A stretch of DNA of 64,000 nucleotides from assembly GCA_002914805.1 (NCBI GenBank), contig JXTB01000120.1, forward strand, positions 110,037-174,036, given 5' to 3'. A program made the position numbers and the translations under genes. The stretch is from Parasponia andersonii (taxonomy: Eukaryota > Streptophyta > Magnoliopsida > Rosales > Cannabaceae). Shown in pieces: positions 49,909 through 60,592 of this stretch. The notes below the pieces were generated by a model that worked only from the letters and a program-made list of their open reading frames with translations, ran no database searches and was not told the DNA's origin. Position 1 is the first letter of the stretch; the number at the start of each line of letters is the position of its first letter.

Positions 49909-50455
49909 AGTTATTATTGTTACCACCAAGATACAAAATAAAATCTTTCAAATGTTACTTTCCTTTGATTTATGTAAGTCGTACTTCAAGTGAACTAGAG
50001 AAGGTTCATAGTAATATGGATAATTTGATAAAGGAATACCAATTGAAGCATAAGAGACAAGAAATACAAAATTACCATAAGGCTGGTACTTCAAATATGG
50101 ATAGATCTTCTTATAGTTATAATATTACTTTTCTTTCTAACTTTTCATACGTTTTTGTTACATGGATAGAAAATAAAGAGACTGTTGAGAAGTGAAATCA
50201 GAGTTAGACTTTTATTTAGAAGAATCTGTCCATTCTATAGTTGATAATTTTGATATATTAGATTAGTGGAAGATACAAGAGGTGAAATATTCTATCTTGC
50301 AACAAATTGCTAAGAATATTTACACTATTCCTATGTCAACTATTGCTTCAAAGTCTGCTTTCTCTACCAGTGGTAGAGTTTTGAACCCATATCGAAGTAG
50401 ACTCTTAATCGACATTGGAAACGTTGATGTATTCTCAAGATTGGTTATAGTCTGA
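49909..50455 (+). pseudogene. hAT transposase remains, 3' part with dimerisation domain
   Basis: Starts with LLPPRYKIKSFKCYFPLIY, the hAT block that normally reads LDPRYKLxxxxF. It continues through a linker to the hATC dimerisation domain with IYTIPMSTIASKSAFSTSGR and NPYRSRLL. Stops interrupt the frame. It follows the 5' part in normal order, so the two were one gene before the insert arrived. Confidence 0.75.
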
Positions 50456-50989
50456 AATGAGTGGTAAATTTTGAGTTCTTGTTATACATTTTAGTTTGTA
50501 CTTCTTTTGTTTTAATAATTTACTAATTATTTATTTGTATCTTTTTATTAGATTCAACCAAATCTTCAGATGGTATTGTGATGTTTTATTGGCATGATGG
50601 AGAAGGAAGTAATGTTGAGGTAAATTTATTTATAATTCTTTAGTTGGTTAATGTTTTAAGAAAATGAAAATAATATTAGTTTTTTCATTTTTTAGGCCAA
50701 ATTTGACGTAATAAAAGAAGTTGAACCAATGACATGAAGAACAAGGAATTTGATCAAGATTGGAAGTTATTTCAGAATATTACGATGTATCGTCTTTTCT
50801 TTATTATTCTTTTGTGTTAGACAATTATTATATTTTTTAGATTTATTTTATTTTGGATTATTGTAATATATTGAATCTTATTTAAGCTTGAAACTTCTTT
50901 AATTTTGTGTGTTTTGTATGAATCATATAGGGTTATTATGATTATATTGAATGTGGTTTGAATTTATTTGACATTATGTGAAAAAGAGT

Positions 50990-51031
<42 letters not shown>

Positions 51032-51212
51032 TTCAGAATTTTTTTAACGGTCGATGGGTATATGGGTACCCACGGGTACTTGCTTGGATAATACTGAACC
51101 CACCCTGCCAAATTAAACATGTAAATAAGGCATGTATGAGTTTGATTTTTTCCTACAAGTAAGGGAGCAAGATAATTATACCTGAGTCGAACCCGACCCG
51201 CTGCCATTCTTA

Positions 51213-53452
51213 GGTTATTTGAATGAAAAAACTAGAATTATTTAAATAAACAGTCGTTCCACTGGATTTTCCATTTGAATGGAATGGAATGAGTGGAACA
51301 AATAGACTAATTCTTAATTTCCTTTTAGGTATACATTTCATGTGTAACATAAATGGGGTTTATATTTATAACACCTAATTTTAAGATTTTTTTTGCATGA
51401 ATTGTATACATTTCTTAAAAAAAGAAAGAAAGTATTTTTGTACTTTTCTCTGTAACTGGTGGACTATGCTATGGACTATGCTAACATTTGGGGAAATTTG
51501 ATTTTATTTGTTTCAAAAAAATTTGAAAAATTACCGTCCTTGCAAATTTTTTTTTTTTAAAATCCGAAAACTAGCTTTCAAGTTACTTCTTAAAAGTTGA
51601 ATTTGTTGACGTATTAAGGTCATTAGTCACATTACCTTAAAAAAATCAATTGAGGATTATCTAATAAATTATGTCACCCAAAATTTTTCAATTTTAGCAT
51701 TTTGAGGCCATATTTAGTGCGTTGTATTGTATTATGATGTATTATATTGAATTGAATCGTATTGTATTATTCAATTATAGTACTATGTTTGATTTTGCAT
51801 TTATATTGAAATATTGTATTAAAAAGTTAATTTTGAAAAATACTATTTTCAAAAATTTACTTAGAAAATATCATTCTCAAAAATATTTAGGAAAATACTA
51901 CTTTTAAAAAAAATTATTTACAAAAAAACCATTTTTAAATATAAATGTAGAAAAATATCACTTTTAAAAATTTATTTAAAAAAAATATCACGTTTGAAAA
52001 AAATAAAATGATGTGAGAATATGAAAAAAAAATTAAGAATAAAAAAATAAAAAAAATGAGTATTACATGATATTACGTTAAATTTAAAATTATGTAACAT
52101 ATAATGCTATCAAAATGGGCCGGGTCCAATGGGCAGGTCCGCGGCCTAGCCAGACCCGGTAGAGATAGGCTCGGGCTCAGTCCGGCCTTATTTCTATGGC
52201 TGGACTGGGCCTAACATTCTGAGCCTGCAGATCGGCCCAGCCTGTCCCGCCATTATTTTTTTAAAATTAAAATCAATTTTTATTTTAAAAAATTGGGCCT
52301 ATGGGCCCAGAGCCCGTTACATATATAAATATATTTTTTGTTTTTTTTTTAATTGTTCAAATTCATTAAAAAGTTTATATTAAAATCTTTCAAATAAAAA
52401 ATGCCAAAATGAGGTAAACAAAATTTTATCAATAAACNGTTATGTATTATTTTTTAATTTTTATCATAAAAATTATAAAATTATTTGTGATAAAAGTTCT
52501 ATCATATATTCATATATATAATTTTTTTTAATTATTAAAATTCATAAAAAAATATATCTAAAAACATTTAAAAAAAAGGGCCAAAATACGAGCCGGTGTG
52601 GCCAGCCTAGACCCGGCTTGCCTGGGCTATAGGGCAGGACTGAGCCTTCTCATAATTCATACGGACCGAGATGAGCCTCTTCATCATTTATACGGACCGG
52701 ACCATCCCGACCCGTCACTTGAAAATATCCGTTATGAATGGGTCAGACCGCCTATTTTAACGGTTTTAGTAATATAATACAATATAAAAATACAATCAAA
52801 TTTAATATTATATTTAATTAATATAATACAGAGTAATATGCAGTATAAGTGGACCAAACATAACCTAAATATATATTCGTGGAAGAACCGATTACCAATT
52901 TATAGCTTCCTTAGTTTGTCGACTCTTCATCTTCCAAAGCGTTATCAAAGACTCCTGTAATAGAAAAAAATAAAAAATAAAAAAGGAAAATCAATTATCA
53001 TTTTCTCAAACTCGCACGACGCAACATTTTTATTATATTTTATTTCGAAGCCAAGTAGCATAGAGGCATAATATTCTCATAAAATAGAGAGAGAAAAAAA
53101 AAAAAAAAAAGCAGGTGCATCCATATACTTTTATTATTTTATTATTTTTTTCATTTTAATTTTTAATTGTTATTTTTGCTGCGAAAGCGGCAAACCAAAC
53201 ATTTCTGAAAGCTTTGTGGATTTGTAGAGGGAATAGAAGCTAGAGAGAGCGGAGCACGCGCGTTATGTTCTGCCTATTCTTTCTTGTTTCCCTTAAAATA
53301 AAACCCCTTTTTAATAGTCATTCTCTATTCGCTTCCAAAACCCCAAACTCCGAACCCCCGGTCTTTTTTTTCTCAGGCTTTGTAATGCTAATGCGTTTGT
53401 ACGGTCAGATAGAATCTTGAGATAGAGACGAGTCTTCAAGAAATCTGAGACC
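51213..53452. other. AT-rich spacer with a small hAT-like element
   Basis: No gene. It contains the non-autonomous element at 52107-52765 and, from about 53200, the CCR4-like promoter and leader. One unresolved base is at 52438. Confidence 0.5.
52107..52765. mobile_element. Non-autonomous hAT-like element, about 660 bp
   Basis: Left end CTATCAAAATGGGCCGGGTC and reverse-complemented right end CCGTTAAAATAGGCGGTCTG are imperfect inverted repeats, and the segment near each end is full of GGCCCGG or GACCCG words set in AT-rich DNA. This is a common layout of small plant hAT relatives. It encodes no protein. Confidence 0.5.
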
Positions 53453-56400
53453 ATGAAGTGGACAGTGCAAGTGAATTTGCCTTCGGATATTCCCGTCGTT
53501 GGCGTCGAAATCATTCCCAGTGTTCGAGTGATCAACCCAGCTTTGGAAGACATCCCTGCCCATAGTTTCAGTTTTAGCTGGTTAGTCTCTTCCTTTAAAC
53601 TCATTTATTCTCCCCTTGTTTCTTTTGTTTCTGGGTCTTTGTCTGTTTTGAAGGAGAAGGAAGGTTTGTTTGGTTGCTGGGAAAGTAGAGGTAAAGAAAC
53701 TGGGTTTTGTGAATAATGTCTTTGGTGCAATATTGGTTTCCAAGATTTGAATGTAGTGGCAACCAAAACGCCAATCGGTTTAGTGATCATAATCTGGAAG
53801 AGGGTTTTGTTTTCATGAAATTTGAAAATTTGTACATCATTCAAATGCGATTTTTTTTTTCCCGATGAAATGGGTCAGTATATTTTTCAAGTAAGGCCCA
53901 TTATGGTGACTGAAGACTTGAATAAAAGAATCGAAAACAGCTCGAACTCTCTGTCAGTTCAGTAGTCTCAAGGAAAAATTGGTTCCCCTTTTAACGTAGG
54001 CAGTGAGATGCCCCTCAGCATTCTTTCATTGATAATTTCTTTCTGTTTTTCCATAATTTTTCCTTATCTTGTTGTTTTTGGCAAACGAATAAGACAAACG
54101 GTGTTTTGGATTTTGTTTATCTTTTATTTTTTTCATTTCTTTAGCAATAGTGGACATCAATTCCGGGAATTATGAGAAAAGAAAATTGTCTCTGTACATG
54201 AAGAAAAAATATGTGTATATAGAGATAGTTTTGTAACTAATGTCTCGCAATTGGTGTGGTGTTATAACTCAGTGTTCTATGCGAGAACAAGGATAGATTG
54301 AATGTCTTCTCGCAGCAGTACTTAAAATGAAAAAAAAAAAAAGGCAAAGTTGCAATGACAAGTTCAATTGGTGGAAAAACAGCTAATTGTAGTTCCCCTG
54401 TTTTAGCTATAAATCATTCGTCAAATCTCCAAGTTCAGATATGCAAAAAATATCAAACTACAGTGAGGTGGTTCAGTGTATATGTCTTTGTGATGCTAGG
54501 CGCTCCACGTTAAAGTTATTGTAGTAACAGAGTTTTTACTGAAAAAAAGAAAAATCTCTTATTAGTTGCAACTGTTGTTCAAAACCTTTCACTTTTACAG
54601 GTACAGGTTCCTAAAAAGAATTGCTTGTTCTGTTCACTGTGACAAGTTAGCCACAGTTCAATGTGCATGTTGTGCGAGATTGAACTTACAAGTTGAGGAA
54701 AGCTACCATTGCTCTACGAGTTGCTTCTTAAATGAATGGAAAAACCACCTAGAGCGTCATCTTCGTGCTGCTGAAACTTTCAACACCAATGATGGACAAG
54801 AAGCAAGAAAGACCAGGAGCTGTGGCTCATGGTCTGCTGTTGTTTATGAGGATGCCAAAAGGTGGGAGCAAGAGAAGGAATGGATGAAGGTTGGTTCTTC
54901 AAAATATTACATACCCACAATGGATGATATTGGTGCCATTTTGAGGCTGGAGTATGCCGCTATGGATTCCAAAGGTTCTTTGTTTTTTCCCATAAGCACC
55001 ATCCAGACAAAGCCTGTGATTGTTGCTCCTGATTCTATATCTCGCTGCATAATCCAATGCCCGTTGAATGGTCAGAGCTTTAATCCCAAGGGTCACTCTT
55101 CTACTGACTTGACATTCAGCGTGCTATCCTATAATATCCTTGCTGATATGTACGCTTCTATGGGGAGGCACAGTTACTGTCCAACATGGGCTCTTGTATG
55201 GGAATATCGCCGGAATAAATTACTTCACGAAATCATTCAATATGATGCAGATATTATTTGTCTGCAGGAGGTGATTGTCATTGTTAGTTCTTTTTTCGTT
55301 TTACCAAAATATCTACAAGAAAGCTGCCAGTAGATGTGGCTTATTTGCATATCAATCCTCTATCTTATATATTGTACCTTATTTGCATATCAATCCTCTA
55401 TCTTATACATTGTACCTTGTTAATTGGGCAGGTGCAGGATGTGCATTTTGAAAATTTCTTTAAACCGGAGTTGACGAAATGTGGCTACTCTGCTATGTAC
55501 AAGAAGAAAACCCAACCTGTATTGTTTAAATATGACCAAATACTAACAATAAAGTACTTCTAGTGTTTAGTTTCCTGCCATGAATGTTTTATTACCTGAT
55601 AAGAAATGGTTTTAGGGCTGATATGAGATACCTTTAGAATTGAGTGCTGCGGTTCTTGAAGACTGTAAAAAGAGGGCAAGAGCCGTCATTCAAGGGTGGT
55701 GAAGCTGGCAAAAGGTGGGTTGAGGAGCCAAAAGAGATTTGGGAATACATCATAGGAGATGGGAGAAAGGCTATTTGGTATAGTTAAAACACGATAGGCT
55801 ATGATAGGAACACCATAGGAGTCATAGGAAGACCAGCAAGGACTAGGGAAACACCATGGACGTGAGAGTAGATGGTGTAATGGAGAAATGGGATGTGAGA
55901 CAGTGAGAGACCATGGAATTAGTATAGTGGATATTTTCTCACTCCTTGGTACTGCAGACATAGGTTTTGAAGCTGAACAAAGTTATGTTTTCATGTATTT
56001 CTGTTTGTGTATATTTATTTGTTAGTGTGAGGTTTATTGAGTCATGCTGCACTTAGTTTTCCACATTAGCAATTTATTAAGTAGGTTCGGGTTAAAATAT
56101 TTTGGTTAAAAGATCTAATTTATTCTAATAGACACTTATAGAAGTACTGAAGAGTTGAAAGATGTAGTTGAGTTCTGAAATTAGGAACATTAACTTATTT
56201 TGTTTTAGGAATTTATTTGGAATGAGTGTTAATTCCTGAAGTCAAATATTAATCCAAAACGAAAGGTGAAAATATTTAAAGGAGATGGTTGAAAAATGCT
56301 TGAAGATGCTGTTCTCTTTATGGTTGTACTTGCGGCTAAAACTTGAATACCTGATACAATGAACAGCTACTGAACATGAATAATTGTTGAAGAGTGCACC

Positions 56401-58722
56401 AATCTTTATTCTGCAAATAGAGTCACAAATATTTTATCTGGCCTTGGTTTGAGGAATCTTCGTAATCTTGGCCAGATTTTATCAAAAGCTTTAATTTTCT
56501 ACCTATTCTAGTTGACACAATAAATGTCTTGCAGATCTATTCTAAAGGTCAGTCCACAATTGATGGATGCGCTACATTTTACCGCCATAAGCTATTCAAA
56601 GAGATAATGAAATATGAGGTGAGAAGGTCTTTGTTTACATACTAAGGAAAGTAATGTGATGTCGATTTCTATACATTTTTGCATGGGAAATCTAAACTGC
56701 TACCTGTAGCTTGAGTTTGGGAAAACAGCATCAAAATTGGTTGAAGCATTGGAACCTCATCTTATAAAAGATAGCTACCGTCTATTTAAGGTACTTGAGT
56801 TTCATTTTTGTATAAATTCTCCACTGCACCCTGGTGATTTCTTTTTCTGCAACACCAGTGTGTTCTATTACAGTTTTGAGAGGTTAAGAATATAGCTAAA
56901 GGGAATTTGATAAATCTTTTTAATCACCTTGTTTTACATTTTTCAGGACAATGTTGCACTTGTTGCTATATTAGAAACCCCGAACAATGAGAGAACTCAT
57001 GATTTTTTCCAATCTAGAATTTGTGTGGTACTACTTTTACTTCATTCTACTACAGCTTTGTTTTGTTTATTCTGGGAATGGTGTCATGTTATAACATTTT
57101 TACCGTAGGCAAATACCCACATCTTTGCAAATATAGACTGTCCAGATGTAAAATTATTTCAGGTGCAATTTTATTGTGTACAGATCTCTTCCTTTTATTT
57201 TTATTTTTCTTCCTTCTTTGTTTCTGAATAATCTATTGAATTAATTGGGATGAAAGAAATGGATTTGATTTGTCTTATTTTGTGACCCAAGGTTGTGAAA
57301 CTTGTCACTGGACTTGAGAAAATTGTCGATTGTCAAATCCCTCTACTGATTTGTGGGGACTTCAACTCTCTTCCATCAAGGTTAGCTTCCGCTACTTTTA
57401 ATAAAGTGGCATACAGGGGTAGGGTGGGGGGAGGAGGGGAGGGGAAGAGGGAATGGTGTCTTTGTATTCCATGGCAGAACGACATTAGTACATTTCTGTA
57501 TAAAATTGGAGAAAAAAAGGATGAAAATTTGTTTACCTGTGAAATTCAAAACTATTTGTTGTTATCACAACATTATTTCTTGTGGGAAAAAGAAACATGG
57601 ATTACAACATTTTTCTTTTATGATTTTACAGTGATCCTCATAGATTTATAGTTACTGGCCGCTGTGATCCCATTAGTAACGGGGTAGAAGACCCTTGTGG
57701 CATATTTAATCATCTCAAGCTTTGCCATTCAATTCCTTTGGTAAGGCCACTGTTTAACTTAGATTGCTTCCGTTGCATAGCTTGGGTACGGCACTTCTTT
57801 TCTACCCACTAATAAGCCAGTTTAGGGGCCAAACAGTCAACAGCGTGCTGTTGTTGGTTCACCAGAGTGGTTACTTTTATTTCATTTCGAATTCTTATGC
57901 ATAGTGAGGAACTTTCTGTCATTGTATTTCTCTGCCTTGGTTCTTTTTCAGGTAAGTGCATATGCGTCCTTTTTGGTTACATTGGGTGTTGAGGAACAAC
58001 AGAAGAGGATGAACACTGAAGCCAATGAACCTCAATTCACCAATTTCACGCCATGGTTCTCAGGAACTTTGGATTACATTTTCTACACAGGTATTCTTAG
58101 TGTTTTCTCTGTATTGCATCATACTATAGATATTGTACCTAACATGGATGCGTTAAATTCCTTTGAAAATTGTAAATTTTCTCTACACTAACTAACAACA
58201 TCATATGTTGAACTCATGGAACCACTTGAACATGTTCCCTGGAATGTTGAGAAACATCACATGTACTAACCTCTCTTGCATCTTCAACAATGTTGAGCTT
58301 TTAACCGTTGCTGCTGGTCTTTTCTGCAACCTTGAGGATGTATATCAGAGGTTACAATCTACCAATGTTGAAGTTTCTGTTATTAGCATTTATTTGTCAA
58401 TTTTTTCTTCTTTAGGATTGAAAACTCTTTTCTCAATTGTCTGTGATGATTGAATAATATTTTGCTAGTTAGTTTGCTCCATGGTGGAGTTTCATGGCAT
58501 CTGTTGCTAATTGCATATGATGTTCCCGCAGCGGACAGTTTGAGGGTTGAAGGTCTCTTGGAGCTTGTTGACCGTGAAAGCCTCGGTGCTGGTATTCCAT
58601 CCACTATCTGGCCTTCAGATCATATCGCCCTCATGGCAAATTTTAGACTCAAACCACCTACTAGGTTCAAAAGGTGCTCGCAGCCACCTCCTCTGGACCC
58701 ATGGCAGATAGGGAGCAAGTAA
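53453..58722 (+). CDS. CCR4: CCR4-type poly(A) deadenylase (carbon catabolite repressor 4 homolog 1/2)
   Basis: Eleven exons: 53453-53580, 54601-55270, 55432-55518, 56535-56618, 56710-56790, 56947-57027, 57109-57162, 57292-57380, 57632-57740, 57952-58090 and 58532-58722, total 1713 nt, 570 aa. After a short N-terminal segment (VQVNLPSDIPVVGVEI) comes a zinc-finger-like block of about 45 residues with CSVHCDKLATVQCACC and YHCSTSCFLNEWKNHLERH, as in plant CCR4. The endonuclease/exonuclease/phosphatase domain starts near residue 218 with SYNILAD and keeps all key motifs: ICLQE, GCATFYR, ANTHI, CGDFNS, LDYIFYT and SDHIAL. From family knowledge, it removes poly(A) tails as part of CCR4-NOT, and plant CCR4 lacks leucine-rich repeats and binds CAF1 through the zinc finger. 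All introns are GT-AG. Exon 10 opens with GTAAGT. It is slightly shorter than Arabidopsis CCR4a and looks intact. Confidence 0.95.
55343..55418. repeat. Tandem duplication, 38-bp unit, in CCR4 intron 2
   Basis: ATTTGCATATCAATCCTCTA and the 18 bases after it occur at 55343 and 55381 with one difference. The second copy ends 11 bp before the exon 3 acceptor, so it adds a second pyrimidine-rich stretch and a second candidate branch region. Confidence 0.85.
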
Positions 58723-59790
58723 CCGGTAATTCTTTCGATAACATGAGAATGCTTGAGACATTAGCATTAGGTATTCTTTGTACACACAATTATAGTCAAT
58801 TCTTTTGGACCGACGGCGGCAAGAAGTAGCTGGCCGGGTGGTCAATGGTCATTTCTTGTACAGAAAACGTCAAGGATAAGCACATTTCTAGTGTTGATTT
58901 TTAAAATCGGGCCCTTCGTAGGAGTCTCATTACCAAATCAACTAATACCCTTAACTACTAACCAATGTTGACGATGACATTCAAAAACTTTTTTTGTTCA
59001 CAATATTATTGTCGTGTTACACATGATAGTTTTCAAAAGCAGTTACAATTTATTATCGCTCACATGATGGTTATTTGGTGCCAACTGTAGCCATTCCTCA
59101 TCGTACACCAAGCAACAGATCCTCTACCTCAGCCATTTTTGCAATTTTTTAGTTTTTTATTTTCTTTAGCCACAGTGGAACATATTAGATAACGAGGGTT
59201 TTCTTTTCTCTTCTTTCTTTTTATTTTTTTTTATTTTTATTTTTTTTTAAAATAGTTAGTGATTAAAAGTTGATGTATTTGTTATTACTCAAGCCTCCAC
59301 TGTAACTTATCCTGATTGGTAGATGCATGAAAAGCATCGATGGGGTTTTTGGTTTTTTTAAATGGGATCCATGTATCCCCAAAATTAGGAGCCAGAAAAT
59401 GTTAATTTCACAATGGTGGAACTTTAGAATATGAGGATAAGACCGCATAAAAAGTGAGGTCATGCAATGAATCCAAATTGGGCATTCAGTAGGGTTGAAA
59501 AGCGCACAACGCAATGTAAGTTAAATAAATGGTATGGCAGACGCTGGGATTCATTATTACATGTATTTATGTTGCACTGTTCTGTAATTTCTTTTTATGT
59601 TATATATGTTTGATAATACCAATAATTCTAGTTCTATATTCTTGAAAGATCATAACTTTGCATTGTCTGGTTGGTATAATTTCAAGTTTTTTTTTGGTTT
59701 TTTTTTTTTGGGGGGGGGGGGGGGAGGGGGTTTGTTTTCTGGGGATTCAAATTAAGCATTAATGGTTTTCTTTTATTTTTTTTTTTGTAC
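58723..59790. other. CCR4 3' flank, no gene seen
   Basis: Contains the 3' untranslated region and AT-rich spacer. A homopolymer cluster (T run then a G run of about 16) lies near 59690-59730 and may be a sequencing or assembly weak point. Confidence 0.5.
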
Positions 59791-59793
59791 GAG

Positions 59794-60592
59794 ATGCTGT
59801 GTAAAATCCGGTCATAATAAGGGTAGAAGAATAATTTTAAGAGTGAATGGCATTTTTGTAATTTGAAATTTCCGGATTAATTTAATAAAATATATGGAAT
59901 ATTTTAATAAATGCTATGGTTTCTAAAATTGCTTTAAAAACTTCAAAATATTTTTTCTTTTCAATGCAAGTTTTTAAGAGGTGAAGAAAGAGCTGAAACT
60001 CTGCCCAGTCTCACTGTCGGTGCCCAGCGCCGACCAAAAGTTGTTGACGAAAAGATCCCGACCAGCCATGTCAAAAACTGAGTCCCAACGCTAGAGATAT
60101 ACTCCTTCGAATTTTCTGCCTCACGAGGTGTTTTTCGACCACAGGAGCTCCGTTCGATGTCCGATAAGCACACAACTGGCACGTGCAGCTTCCTCTTGCT
60201 GTCGCCGATCTCTTCCAACTAGTTTCACGGCTTAACTCACCGTCGGTAAGATTTTCATCATTTTGACCGTTTTACTAAAGTTCGTAAAAAGTGGTAATTT
60301 TATAATTAGTTTGTTAGGTAATTATTTTACCCGAAGTAATTATATGAGGTGAAAGAAAAGTAAAAATCACAAATAATTACCATTGGTAGAAGTAAAAATG
60401 GTATTTGGATGTGTAGTAATTTTTAAATAGAAAAGGATATTTTTTTTAAATATTTTCAAAAAGTGGTATTTATGTAAGTTTCAGATTATGAAGTTCATTT
60501 ATTGCTCGGGGTTTCGAAACTGAATTCCGACTTCGAATTTGGACTCAGTGAGGTTGAGAAACGAATTTTGATATAAAATGTCACTATGTTTC
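59794..60592 (+). mobile_element. LTR-like fragment interrupted by the next element
   Basis: Opens TGTGTAAAATCCGG with an AT-rich first part and a GC-richer island at about 59995-60230, the same profile as the fragment at the left edge of the window (which opens TGTAAAATCC on the minus strand). It stops where the long gypsy LTR begins at 60593. It may be an LTR into which the second element inserted. Low certainty. Confidence 0.3.

Larger units (their letters stand above)
45309..51212 (+). mobile_element. Decayed hAT (Ac-type) DNA transposon with a nested insertion
   Basis: The ends are imperfect inverted repeats of the common hAT type: TAGGATGACAATTTAACC at 45309, and TAAGAATGGCAGCGGGTCGG as the reverse complement of the end at 51212. 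Both are followed by degenerate subterminal CGGGT words. Flanking 8-mers (GACTATTT left, GGTTATTT right) agree at 6 of 8 bases, fitting an old target duplication. Inside, on the plus strand, are hAT transposase remains: a BED-finger-like region (about 47155-47310, with HLREHWKRYPL), the conserved ILHEYPFSMVEHKG (about 47435), and the C-terminal dimerisation block (QQIAKNIYTIPMSTIASKSA and FSTSGRVLNPYRSRLL, about 50300-50410). The frame is interrupted by several stops and shifts, and the second BED cysteine reads Tyr. It is further split by a GC-richer insert. The element is inactive. Confidence 0.8.

Noticed and set aside
55600-55980. A possible extra exon within CCR4 intron 3
   Set aside because: The protein is already collinear with the family across exons 3 and 4, and no in-frame exon with good splice sites was found.
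59961-60218. Minus-strand frame of 85 codons near the right-hand gypsy element
   Set aside because: It lies in an LTR-like GC island and resembles no family; long LTRs often carry such islands.
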